Shown: positions 17,884 to 25,395 of the stretch, one piece after another
Layout: the number at the start of each line of letters is the position of its first letter
Numbering within the stretch: the first letter of the stretch is position 1
Source of the DNA: Streptomyces davaonensis JCM 4913
GTDB taxonomy: Bacteria; Actinomycetota; Actinomycetes; Streptomycetales; Streptomycetaceae
DNA length: 64,000 bases
Assembly (NCBI RefSeq): GCF_000349325.1
Contig: NC_020504.1
Coordinates: forward strand, 1,178,001 to 1,242,000
Reading direction: 5' to 3'
The notes under the pieces: generated by a model
What the model was told of the DNA's origin: nothing
Seen by the model: the letters and a program-made list of their open reading frames with translations, nothing else
Database searches by the model: none
Made by a program: the position numbers and the translations under genes

Positions 17884-17898
17884 TCCCCAGGACCTGCC

Positions 17899-18135
17899 CT
17901 AGTGACGGGTCCAGGTGAACTTGTCCCCGCCCACCCAGCGCACCACATCCGGATCGTCCAGATCATGGACGGTGATGCCAAACGCCGCGGCGGCGGACAG
18001 GACGTCGATGACGGCTGTCGCCTCACCGACCACAATGCCGTCGATCTCCACGATGCGGAACGGCCGCGGGCCCGGCTGGACCCCGAGCACCATGATCCGT
18101 GGATGGGAGATGTACGGGCTCGCACTTTCGGTCAT
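17899..18135 (-). CDS. Small conserved-looking hypothetical protein
   Basis: 78 residues, MTESASPYI start, with alternating hydrophobic stretches (IMVLGVQ, FRIVEIDGIVVGEA, VIDVLSAAAAFGITV) and a charged end WVGGDKFTWTRH. No known domain is apparent to me. The codon pattern fits Streptomyces coding sequence. The gene lies between the GH16 gene (convergent) and the divergent PHP gene. The frame extends upstream to 18243, but the ATG at 18135 is the first plausible start. Confidence 0.55.
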   Translation of the reverse strand: MTESASPYISHPRIMVLGVQPGPRPFRIVEIDGIVVGEATAVIDVLSAAAAFGITVHDLDDPDVVRWVGGDKFTWTRH

Positions 18136-18224
18136 GCAATGAGCGTAAAGCGGATCCGGCAATTCCGAACCCGGCAGGTCGCACACCCCGTTTCCGTGGG
18201 CAACCCTGGAGACCGGAGGTGGCG

Positions 18225-19259
18225 ATGGATCCCGTGGAGGCACTGGAGCGGATCGCCTTCCTGCTGGAGCGGTCCCTGGCGCCGACCTACCGGGTACGGG
18301 CCTTTCGCACCGCCGCCCGGACGCTCGCGGCGCTCCCGGAGGCGGAGCTGCGCGAGCGGGCGGCGGCCGGGACGCTGGAGTCGCTCAAGGGGGTCGGCCC
18401 GAAGACGGCGCAGGTGGCGCGCGAGGCGCTGGCCGGACAGGTGCCGGACTATCTGGAGAAGCTCCAGGCCTCGGCACCGCCCGCGCCGGACCGCGGTGCC
18501 GGGCTGCGGGCGCTGCTGCGCGGGGACTGCCATCTGCACTCCGACTGGTCGGACGGCGGCAGCCCGATCGAGGAGATGGGGCGTACGGCGGCGGCGCTGG
18601 GCCACGAGTGGGCGGTGCTGACCGACCACTCGCCGCGGCTGACGGTGGCCCGGGGTCTGTCGGCGGAGCGGCTGCGCGAGCAGCTGGAGGTGGTGGCGGC
18701 GCTCAACGAGACCTGGGCGCCGTTCCGGCTGCTGACCGGGATCGAGTGCGACATCCTCGACGACGGCTCGCTCGACCAAGAGCCGGAGCTGCTGGAGCGG
18801 CTCGATGTAGTGGTCGTCTCCGTGCACTCCAAGCTGCGGATGGACGCCCGCGCCATGACCCGGCGCATGGTGGCCGCCGTACGCGATCCGCACTCGGACG
18901 TGCTGGGGCACTGCACCGGGCGGCTGATGGGCGAGCGGGGGCGGCCGGAGTCGCGGTTCGACGCGGAGGAGGTGTTCGCGGCGTGCGCTGAGACCGGTAC
19001 GGCGGTGGAGATCAACAGCCGTCCCGAGCGGCTCGACCCGCCGCGCCGGCTGCTGCGCCGAGCGGTCGCGGCCGGGGTGCTGTTCTCCGTCGACACCGAC
19101 GCGCACGCGCCCGGCCAGCTGGACTGGCAGGTCCTCGGCTGTGCGCGGGCGGAGGAGTGCGGGGTGCCGTCGGACCGGGTGGTGACGACCTGGACGCGTC
19201 AGGAGCTGCTGGCGTGGACCGGGGAGCGGCGGCTGCCGGGCCGGGTGAACGCGTCGTGA
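18225..19259 (+). CDS. HhH-PHP protein: PolX-like nuclease lacking the polymerase palm
   Basis: 344 residues. Residues 1-70 resemble the N-terminal helical domain of family-X polymerases, with YRVRAFRTAARTL and the helix-hairpin-helix LKGVGPKTAQVA. The palm domain is missing, and a PHP metallohydrolase follows from about 98: GDCHLHSDWSDGG with His103 and His105, TDHSPR, GIECDILDDG, SVHSK, GHCTGR and DTDAHAP. In bacterial PolX the PHP part is a metal-dependent exonuclease/3'-phosphatase, so a DNA repair or nuclease role is likely. ATG chosen for the GGAGG five bases upstream. The gene is followed by a structured RNA candidate. Confidence 0.87.
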   Translation: MDPVEALERIAFLLERSLAPTYRVRAFRTAARTLAALPEAELRERAAAGTLESLKGVGPKTAQVAREALAGQVPDYLEKLQASAPPAPDRGAGLRALLRGDCHLHSDWSDGGSPIEEMGRTAAALGHEWAVLTDHSPRLTVARGLSAERLREQLEVVAALNETWAPFRLLTGIECDILDDGSLDQEPELLERLDVVVVSVHSKLRMDARAMTRRMVAAVRDPHSDVLGHCTGRLMGERGRPESRFDAEEVFAACAETGTAVEINSRPERLDPPRRLLRRAVAAGVLFSVDTDAHAPGQLDWQVLGCARAEECGVPSDRVVTTWTRQELLAWTGERRLPGRVNAS

Positions 19260-19299
19260 CGCAGATCACGCCATAACGCGACAGAACGCGGAACACCGA

Positions 19300-19490
19300 G
19301 GGGTGGTTGCCCGTTGAACGAGGCGTGGGTACGGATGGGGACAGTGTCCCCGGGCCTCACCTTTTGCCCACAGGGACGATCGTTCGGCTGAAGCCCTGTG
19401 GAGCCTTTCGCCGAGAGGCGACCACCCATCCGTACCCGCCTTTGAGCCGCCCCGACCGTGATTCCCCCGTCGCGGTCGGGGCTTTCCTTC
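19300..19490 (+). ncRNA. Candidate structured small RNA with intrinsic terminator
   Basis: Between the PHP gene and a convergent small gene lies about 190 bp with unusual pairing. GGGTACGGATGGG (19327-19339) pairs exactly with CCCATCCGTACCC (19425-19437). GGGTGGTTGCC (19301-19311) pairs with GGCGACCACCC (19417-19427), a crossing or alternative helix. Local hairpins lie at 19337-19351 (GGGGAC/GTCCCC), 19368-19401 (CCACAGGG/CCCTGTGG) and 19408-19421 (TCGCC-GAGA-GGCGA). A terminator follows at 19449-19482. There is no coding potential in the region. The 5' end is a guess and I could not match it to a known RNA family; 6S RNA is a thought, not a call. Confidence 0.6.
19449..19489 (+). terminator. 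Intrinsic terminator of the small RNA
   Basis: GCCCCGACCG (19449-19458) pairs exactly with CGGTCGGGGC (19473-19482) around a 14-base loop and is followed by TTTCCTT. The T-rich side is on the plus strand. It also lies just beyond the stop of the convergent 70-residue gene. Confidence 0.8.
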
Positions 19491-19701
19491 ACCCCGTCGA
19501 CTCATCCGGCGCCGGATGCTCGGGGTGGACGTTCGCGTCGCGTGGGGCGCCCTTGCGGGCCGCGCCCGCCTCGTCGGCGTCGGGAGCGTCCTCGGGCCCG
19601 GTGTCCAGCTCCTCCGGGTCGACGTCCCAGCGGTCCTCGCCCTCACCCGCCTGCTGGTCCGGCAGGTCCCTCGGGACAGGCTCGCCGTTCTCGCTGTGCA
19701 C
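19489..19701 (-). CDS. Small acidic hypothetical protein
   Basis: A 70-residue, very hydrophilic protein rich in Asp, Glu, Pro and Ala (WDVDPEELDTGPEDAPDADEA), with no hydrophobic core, so probably disordered. I do not recognise it. GTG at 19701 is preferred because AAGGAG lies six bases upstream; an ATG at 19758 is in frame. It is just downstream of the ROK regulator on the same strand and could be its operon partner. Confidence 0.55.
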   Translation of the reverse strand: MHSENGEPVPRDLPDQQAGEGEDRWDVDPEELDTGPEDAPDADEAGAARKGAPRDANVHPEHPAPDESTG

Positions 19702-19767
19702 GGCGGTCTCCTTCCCTTTGCTCGCCGCAGGCCTCTCGCGAGTACCTCCGGCCGCCACCGCGAAACG

Positions 19768-21039
19768 TCACCGCGGCGTCCGGTCCTCCAGCGCCGCTCG
19801 CCACGCGGGCTGCGGCTCCTCGGGGACCGGCTCGGCCCGTCGGCCGCCGTGGGCGAAGAAGTCCGCGAGCGGGAGGATCGCCGCCCCGACGGTGACCGCG
19901 TCCGTCCCGAGCCCGCCCAGGTCGATCGTGACCCGCTCCGCGGGGTGCCGCAGCGCGTACGCGACCGCGTGCCGCCGTACTGCGGGCAGCAGGGCCGGGC
20001 CGAGCCTGAGCCCCGCCCATCCCCCGATCAGGATGCGCTCGGGCCGGAACAGATTGATCAGGTCGGACAGGCCCGCGCCGATGTATTCCGCCGTCTCCGC
20101 CAGCAGGCCCCGCGCCACCGCGTCGTCCTCGGCCGCGGCCACCAGCGCCGCCAGTGCGCTCTCCTGGTCGGCGTCCCGCGGCGGCTGTCCGCCCGCCTCC
20201 CGCCAGCGTTCGAGGAGGGCCTCGGCCCCGGCGTACGCCTCCAGGCACCCCGGCGCACCGCACCGGCAGCGGCGCCCCCCGACCCGCACCGTCAGATGCC
20301 CGGCCTCGACGGCTCGTCCCTCCTCCGCCTCCGGGGTGACGACGCAGGCGCCTACGCCGGAGCCGAACAGCACCACGATCGCGCTGCGGGCGCCGCGTCC
20401 CGCCCCGAACCACATCTCCGCCTGGCCGAGCGTGCGCGCGCCGTTGTCGATGAAGTACGGGACGGAGGCCGGCAGTTCGCAGCGTTCCCGGAGCAGGGAC
20501 TCCAGCGCGACCGCGTCCCAGCCGACCGTCTGCCCGTGCACCACGGCCCCGCGTCCGGCGGCGTGCTCGACTATGCCGGGTACTCCGATGCCGACACCGA
20601 GCAGCAGGTCCGGGGCGAGGTCGGCGGCGGCCAGCACCTCGGCGACGGCGTCGCGGATGTGCTCCACGACGACCTCGACCTCGTACCCTTCGGGCCCCAG
20701 CGCCCGTTCCGCGCGGGCGAGTTCCGTCAGCGCGAGGTCGAACAGCTCGACGCGGACCCGGGTCTCGCCGACGTCCACGCCGATCATGTGGCCGCTGCCC
20801 GGCGCCACCCTGAGCAGGGTGCGCGGCCGGCCGCCGTCGGAGTCGACGTTGCCCGCCTCCTCCAGCACTCCGTCCGCGAGCAGGTCGGCGACGACATTGC
20901 TGATCGAGCCGGAGCTGAGCCCCGTGGCCGGGCCCAGTTCGAAGCGGCTGAGCGGGCCGTCGAAGTAGAGGCGTTGCAGGACGGCCGCGCGGTTGGCCCG
21001 CCTCAGATCGCGTACCGTGCGCCGGTTCCGCCCCACCAT
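19768..21039 (-). CDS. ROK-family transcriptional regulator
   Basis: 423 residues: a MarR-like winged helix at about 8-70 (LSRFELGPATGLSSGSISNVVADLLADGVLEE), then a ROK sugar-kinase-like domain with GVDVGETRVRVELFD and the zinc site CRCGAPGCLEAYAG. The fold binds a sugar or sugar phosphate and controls carbohydrate genes. The ATP-binding and catalytic region has drifted from true kinases, so it is a repressor or activator rather than an enzyme. It lies 44 bp after the APH-fold kinase gene. No sugar operon is directly adjacent, so its targets are unknown. Confidence 0.87.
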   Translation of the reverse strand: MVGRNRRTVRDLRRANRAAVLQRLYFDGPLSRFELGPATGLSSGSISNVVADLLADGVLEEAGNVDSDGGRPRTLLRVAPGSGHMIGVDVGETRVRVELFDLALTELARAERALGPEGYEVEVVVEHIRDAVAEVLAAADLAPDLLLGVGIGVPGIVEHAAGRGAVVHGQTVGWDAVALESLLRERCELPASVPYFIDNGARTLGQAEMWFGAGRGARSAIVVLFGSGVGACVVTPEAEEGRAVEAGHLTVRVGGRRCRCGAPGCLEAYAGAEALLERWREAGGQPPRDADQESALAALVAAAEDDAVARGLLAETAEYIGAGLSDLINLFRPERILIGGWAGLRLGPALLPAVRRHAVAYALRHPAERVTIDLGGLGTDAVTVGAAILPLADFFAHGGRRAEPVPEEPQPAWRAALEDRTPR

Positions 21040-21083
21040 CTGTTCCCCCTATCGACACGCCGCCCGACCTGGAACATACCGGC

Positions 21084-22049
21084 TCAGCGGCTGAGCTCGG
21101 CGATCTCGTCCAGGGCGGCGACCAGCTCCGGCCCGACCGCTTCCCGTGTCCACCTGAGGCGCCCCTCGTCGACGGCGCGCGGCACGGTCTCGGTGAGCAT
21201 GATCAGGTAGAGGTAGGCACGGTACAGGGCGAGCCGGAGCCGGGTGGGCCGGTCGAACTCGACCCGTCCGCCCGCCTCCCGGTAACCGGCGAGGAAGGCC
21301 GTGTCCTTCTCGATGTCGCCGAGCAGCGCCAGGGAGACGAAGTCGGCGACGGGATCGCCCCAGAACATGCGCTCGCCGTCGATGAGCCCGCCGATGCGGG
21401 GCACGCCCGTGGAGCGGTCGACCAGGATGTTGCCCGGCCACAGGTCGAAGTGGACCGCGCACGGGACGGTGACCTCGTCGAGCGCGGGAGCGGCCGCCCA
21501 GAGTGTGCGGGCCGTGTCGTCGACGGGGCGGGGCAGCCACGGCCGGTAGCGGCGGGCGTCGTCGAGGACGGCGTCGAGGAGTCCCGTGAAAGCGGTCCGC
21601 CAGTCGGCGGCGAGCGGTCCGAGGGCGCCCGAGGGATAGCCGTAGCCCGGCCCCCTCACGGTGTGCAGCCGGGCCACCTGACGGCCCAGCTCGGCACGCA
21701 GCTCCTGCTCTTCGGCCTCCGTGAGCGAGTCGTCCCACGCCTCGCCGGGGCAGGCCGTCATCAGCAGCTCCCGCGCGGTGGCGGCCACCACCCGGGGCGC
21801 GGCGACCCCGACGCCGGCCGCCGCCCGGTAGAACTCGGCCTCGGCGACGAGCAGTTCCCGCTCGTGCCGCAGCCCCGGTACGTCCTCGGCGGGCGGCACC
21901 TTCAGCACGTACCGGCTGCCGTCGGCGAGGAGGAGTTCCTCCACGGTGTTGTAGGTGCCACCGGTCAGCGCGCGCACGCTCGCCAGATCGCCGGGCGGCA
22001 GACCCGCCACGTCCAGGATCCGCCGGGCCCGTCCCCAGGAGTCCACCAC
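21084..22049 (-). CDS. APH-fold (aminoglycoside phosphotransferase family) kinase
   Basis: 321 residues with the protein-kinase-like small-molecule kinase fold. Catalytic loop HFDLWPGNILVD (about 199-210) and the metal motif IDGERMFWGDPVAD (about 223-236) are intact, and the N-lobe has VLKVPP as the ATP lysine. The family phosphorylates aminoglycosides, choline, sugars, fructosamines and others, so resistance should not be assumed. GTG start followed by a second GTG. It is divergent from the FBP gene and probably co-transcribed with the ROK gene, whose ligand could be related. Confidence 0.8.
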   Translation of the reverse strand: MVDSWGRARRILDVAGLPPGDLASVRALTGGTYNTVEELLLADGSRYVLKVPPAEDVPGLRHERELLVAEAEFYRAAAGVGVAAPRVVAATARELLMTACPGEAWDDSLTEAEEQELRAELGRQVARLHTVRGPGYGYPSGALGPLAADWRTAFTGLLDAVLDDARRYRPWLPRPVDDTARTLWAAAPALDEVTVPCAVHFDLWPGNILVDRSTGVPRIGGLIDGERMFWGDPVADFVSLALLGDIEKDTAFLAGYREAGGRVEFDRPTRLRLALYRAYLYLIMLTETVPRAVDEGRLRWTREAVGPELVAALDEIAELSR

Positions 22050-22113
22050 CGCACCCCGCCCTTCCCTCCGAAATCCATTAGCCCCTCAAGGAACATCCCG
22101 CCTACCATTAGCC

Positions 22114-22137
22114 GGAAACCTAGGAACCCTAGTTTCC
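22114..22137. promoter_or_regulatory. Imperfect palindrome between APH-kinase and FBP genes
   Basis: GGAAAC (22114-22119) and GTTTCC (22132-22137) pair, and after a one-base bulge TAGG (22121-22124) pairs with CCTA (22128-22131). It lies 37 bp before the FBP start in the AT-richest part of the divergent gap and may be an operator. Confidence 0.4.
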
Positions 22138-22174
22138 ATGATGTCGACAGCACGCACCCCCAGGAGGTCCCCCC

Positions 22175-22669
22175 ATGAGAGCACTCACCGAGCCGGAAAT
22201 CCGCGACTCCTTCGTCAACTGCTCCAAGGGCGAGGCCAAGCGGCTGCACGTGCCCCGCGATCTCGACCAACTCCCCTGGGACGACCTGGACTTCCTGGGC
22301 TGGCGAGATCCGGGGGCGCCAGACCGCAGTGCTCTGGTCACCGAGCGGGACGGGCGGCCGGTCGGGATCACCCTCCGGTTCCCGTCCTCGCAGCGCGGCT
22401 TTCTGCACCGCAGCATGTGCTCGCTGTGCCTGACGACCCACCGGGGCGGCGGGGTCTCCCTGATGACCGCGCGCAAGGCGGGCCCGGCGGGCCGCGAGGG
22501 CAATTCGGTCGGCCTGTACATGTGCACCGACCTCGCCTGTTCTCTGTATGTCCGGGGCAAGAGGGTGCCGGACTCGGGCGCCCGCATGGAGGAGAGCCTC
22601 ACGGTGCAGGAGCAGATCGCGCGGACGGAGGGCAATCTGCGGGCCTTCGTGGACAAGCTGTACGCCTGA
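22175..22669 (+). CDS. FBP-domain treble-clef zinc-finger protein (EF-G-binding / FusB-like C-terminal domain)
   Basis: 164 residues. The treble-clef zinc site is seen in CSLC (Cys82, Cys85) and CTDLAC (Cys117, Cys122), separated by RGGGVSLMTARKAG. This matches the FBP_C domain of elongation-factor-G-binding proteins, the part of FusB-type fusidic acid resistance proteins that contacts EF-G. Most actinobacterial copies are uncharacterised, so rescue of stalled EF-G is an inference. AGGAGG lies seven bases before the ATG. It stands alone between an APH kinase and a membrane protein. Confidence 0.83.
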   Translation: MRALTEPEIRDSFVNCSKGEAKRLHVPRDLDQLPWDDLDFLGWRDPGAPDRSALVTERDGRPVGITLRFPSSQRGFLHRSMCSLCLTTHRGGGVSLMTARKAGPAGREGNSVGLYMCTDLACSLYVRGKRVPDSGARMEESLTVQEQIARTEGNLRAFVDKLYA

Positions 22670-22747
22670 GCGCTCGGGGGGCCCGCCAGGAGGACGGGCG
22701 CCGTCGGGCCGAGGATGATGGAACAGGGTCGGGGCGCTCTCCCACCG

Positions 22748-22783
22748 CTTGCCAGGTGGCGCCCTCCCGCCTCTTGCCAGGTG
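22748..22783 (+). repeat. Direct repeat of CTTGCCAGGTG
   Basis: CTTGCCAGGTG occurs at 22748-22758 and again at 22773-22783, a 25-bp period, in the leader of the FUSC-type gene. It may be tandem regulator sites or chance. Confidence 0.4.
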
Positions 22784-22810
22784 ACCCGCCATTCGATCAG
22801 TCTTGGCTTC

Positions 22811-22835
22811 CTTGCGGACAAGTACGGTCCGCAAG
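22811..22835. promoter_or_regulatory. Perfect 9-bp inverted repeat operator upstream of the FUSC-type gene
   Basis: CTTGCGGAC (22811-22819) and GTCCGCAAG (22827-22835) are exact inverted repeats around AAGTACG, 20 bp before the ATG at 22855. The size and symmetry fit a TetR-like dimer site. No regulator gene is adjacent. Confidence 0.65.
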
Positions 22836-22854
22836 AGAGGGGAACAGCCCAGGA

Positions 22855-24096
22855 ATGCGAGACGTACGGCGCTGGCGGGTTGACCGGGAGCGGCTGACGA
22901 GGCTGCGCCGGGACCCCGTGGTCGTCCAGACCCTGCGGTCGACCGCCGCGGCGACGGTCGCCTACATCATCGCGCTGCAACTGAGCCCCGAGCAGGCCCC
23001 GCTCACCGCTCCCCTGACCGCGCTGCTGGTCGTCCAGGTCACCCTCTACGCGACGCTCACCAATGGCGTGCGCCGGGTGAACTCCGTGGTGGCCGGGGTC
23101 CTCGTCGCCATCGCCTTCAGTCTGCTGGTGGGGCTGACCTGGTGGAGCCTGGCGCTGGTGATCCTGGCCTCGCTGGCCGTGGGCCATCTGGTCCGGGTGG
23201 ACGAGTACGTCCCCGAGGTGGCGATCAGCGCCATGCTGGTGCTCGGGGTGACGACCGTCGGGGACACCGCGTGGGCGCGGGTGCTGGAGACGCTGATCGG
23301 CGCGATCGTCGGGCTCGGCTGCAATCTGCTGCTCGCGCCACCGGTGTGGGTGGGCGAGGCGGGCGAGTCCATCGAGGGACTGGCCCGCCGGGTGCGGCAG
23401 TTGATGCTGAGCATGGGCGAGGAGGCGGCGGGCCGTACGCCGGTGGAGCGGGCGGCCGCCCGGCTGCACGAGGCGCGCCGGCTCGACCACGACATCGTCG
23501 AGGTGGACGCGGCGCTGCGGCAGGCCGAGGACAGTCTGCGGCTCAATCCACGGGTGCGTGAGGGCCTGCTGCACCGGGTGGTGCTGCGGACCGGCCTGGA
23601 CACACTGGAGATCTGCACGGTCGTCCTGCGGGTGATCGCCCGTACCCTCACCGACCTGGCCAAGGAACGCGACCCCGAGCCGTTGTTCGCACCGCAGATC
23701 GGTGCCGCGGTGGAACAGCTGCTGTCCGAGATCGCCGACGCGCTGGTGAGCTTCGCGGTGCTGGTCACCTCCCAGGTCAGCGAAAACGCCGAGTCCGCGG
23801 AGGAGCGGCTCACCCACGAGCTGCGCCAGGCCGCCGCGACCCGGGACAAGCTCGCCCAGCTGCTGCTGGAGGAGGTCCAGCGCGACGCCCGCCAGTGGCA
23901 GCTGCACGGCGCGGTGCTGACCGAGGTCAACCGCATCCTCGACGAGCTGGACACCGAGCACCGCTCGCGCCGGCTGCTGGAGGAGCTGGACCGGGTCTCC
24001 AGCGAGCAGCGTGAGCGGATGCCGCGGCTGACCCGGTTCAGGGAGAGCGTGCGGACGGGCCGGAACCGACTCGCCGCTGCCCGTCGCTCCAAGTGA
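22855..24096 (+). CDS. FUSC / aromatic-acid-exporter-like membrane protein
   Basis: 413 residues. The first third holds about six hydrophobic segments (between 22 and 165), including TLRSTAAATVAYIIALQL and LTAPLTALLVVQVTLYATLTNGVRR, the signature of ArAE/FUSC proteins. The remaining two thirds are a long helical cytoplasmic domain rich in Arg, Glu and Leu. Relatives export aromatic acids or other weak acids, but Streptomyces members are uncharacterised. ATG at 22855 follows CCAGGA; the frame continues upstream but without family sequence. A perfect palindrome lies in its leader. Confidence 0.82.
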   Translation: MRDVRRWRVDRERLTRLRRDPVVVQTLRSTAAATVAYIIALQLSPEQAPLTAPLTALLVVQVTLYATLTNGVRRVNSVVAGVLVAIAFSLLVGLTWWSLALVILASLAVGHLVRVDEYVPEVAISAMLVLGVTTVGDTAWARVLETLIGAIVGLGCNLLLAPPVWVGEAGESIEGLARRVRQLMLSMGEEAAGRTPVERAAARLHEARRLDHDIVEVDAALRQAEDSLRLNPRVREGLLHRVVLRTGLDTLEICTVVLRVIARTLTDLAKERDPEPLFAPQIGAAVEQLLSEIADALVSFAVLVTSQVSENAESAEERLTHELRQAAATRDKLAQLLLEEVQRDARQWQLHGAVLTEVNRILDELDTEHRSRRLLEELDRVSSEQRERMPRLTRFRESVRTGRNRLAAARRSK

Positions 24097-24192
24097 CGCG
24101 GTCGGCCGAGGGGACGTCCTCGGTTGCACCGGCCGGGTGATCCACGCGAGGGTGGCTGTCGCGAGGGCAGCGGACGAGCTGAGGGTGTGGAC

Positions 24193-25395
24193 ATGGGCAG
24201 TGGTGGCGTGAGCAGGCGCCGGTTCGTCGGCGCGCTCGCGGGAACCGCGGCCGCGGTGGCGCTCCCTGGCTGCGAGGAGAAGCCGGCACCGGCCGAGAAG
24301 CCGGCACAGCCCGAGCGGTCATCGGCACCCGAGGCCACACCGGGCGTCTCCCGCGAGGCCGCCCCGGGTCCGCGCGCGCTGTACCTCGGCACGTACACCT
24401 CGGCGGACGGCGGCGGCCGGGGCATCGGTGTCGCCTCGTACGACGTAGGGACGGGCCGGATCACCGGCGCGGGCACGATCGAGGACGTCGCCGACCCGTC
24501 GTATCTCGCGGTCCACCCGGACGGGAACACGCTGTACGCGGTGAACGAGCGCGAGGACGGTGCCGTGACCGCGGTCCGGCTGTCCGACCGCAAGGTCCTG
24601 GGCAGCCGGGGCAGCGGCGGGTCGGCGCCGTGTCATCTGTCGGTACATCCGGGTGGCCGCTGGCTGTTCAGCGCGAACTACGGCACCGGCAGTGTGGCCG
24701 TACACCCGATCGAGCCCTCCGGCGCGCTCGGCGAGCGCACCGACCTGGTCACGCACTCCCGTCCGGCACCGGGCCCGGGCCAGGACGGCCCGCACGCCCA
24801 CCAGATCCTCACCAGCCCCGACGGCGGCCATGTCCTCGCCGTCGACCTCGGCACGGACACGGTGTACACCTACCGCCTCGACGGGGCGAGGGGCACGCTC
24901 GCCGAGCTCTCCCGCGCGCGGACCCGCCCGGGCGCGGGGCCCCGCCATCTGACGTTCCATCCCGGCGGGCGGTACGCCTATCTCGCCAACGAGGTCGACA
25001 ACACCGTCGCGGTCTGCGCCTACTCCCCCGGCAGCGGCCGTGTCACCGTCGGCGCCGCGCAGTCCACGGGCACCGGGTCGGGCACCAGCTACCCGGCGCA
25101 GCTGGCCGTAACACCGAACGGCCGGTACGCCTTTCTCGCCAACCGGGGCCACAACAGCCTCTCCCGGTACGCGGTGGAGGCGGACGGGGCCCGGCTCAGG
25201 CTGCTCGGCACGGTCCCGGTGGGCGGTGACTTCCCGCGCCAGATCGCCCTCTCCCCGGACGGCGGGCTGCTCTTCGCGGCGAACCAGCGGTCGAGCACCG
25301 TGAGCGTCTTCCACGTCGACGCGGACAGCGGTGAACTGCGGCTCGCGGGCGAGCCGTTCGCATCACCCGTCGCCGTCTGCGCGCTGCCGCTGTAG
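24193..25395 (+). CDS. Tat-exported lipoprotein lactonase (6-phosphogluconolactonase-like beta-propeller)
   Basis: 400 residues. A twin-arginine signal SRRRFVGAL is followed by a lipobox ending ALPGC (Cys27), so it is probably a Tat-secreted lipoprotein. The mature protein is a seven-bladed propeller of the Pgl/YbhE lactonase family, with LGTYTSADGGGRGIGVASYD, repeated HPDG/HPGGR blade turns and GPRHLTFHPGGRYAYLANE. Since it acts outside the cell the substrate is unlikely to be 6-phosphogluconolactone; other lactones are possible. ATG at 24193 has GAGGG seven bases upstream. Its end overlaps the convergent DUF2470 gene by 33 bp. Confidence 0.87.
   Translation: MGSGGVSRRRFVGALAGTAAAVALPGCEEKPAPAEKPAQPERSSAPEATPGVSREAAPGPRALYLGTYTSADGGGRGIGVASYDVGTGRITGAGTIEDVADPSYLAVHPDGNTLYAVNEREDGAVTAVRLSDRKVLGSRGSGGSAPCHLSVHPGGRWLFSANYGTGSVAVHPIEPSGALGERTDLVTHSRPAPGPGQDGPHAHQILTSPDGGHVLAVDLGTDTVYTYRLDGARGTLAELSRARTRPGAGPRHLTFHPGGRYAYLANEVDNTVAVCAYSPGSGRVTVGAAQSTGTGSGTSYPAQLAVTPNGRYAFLANRGHNSLSRYAVEADGARLRLLGTVPVGGDFPRQIALSPDGGLLFAANQRSSTVSVFHVDADSGELRLAGEPFASPVAVCALPL

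Noticed and set aside
19300..19490. Calling the small RNA 6S RNA, tmRNA, SRP RNA or a riboswitch
   Set aside because: The pairing is clear but I cannot match conserved boxes of any of these, and no downstream gene exists for a riboswitch to control.
21084..22049. Aminoglycoside resistance gene
   Set aside because: Only the general APH kinase fold is evident; residues for aminoglycoside recognition cannot be assigned, so the substrate stays open.
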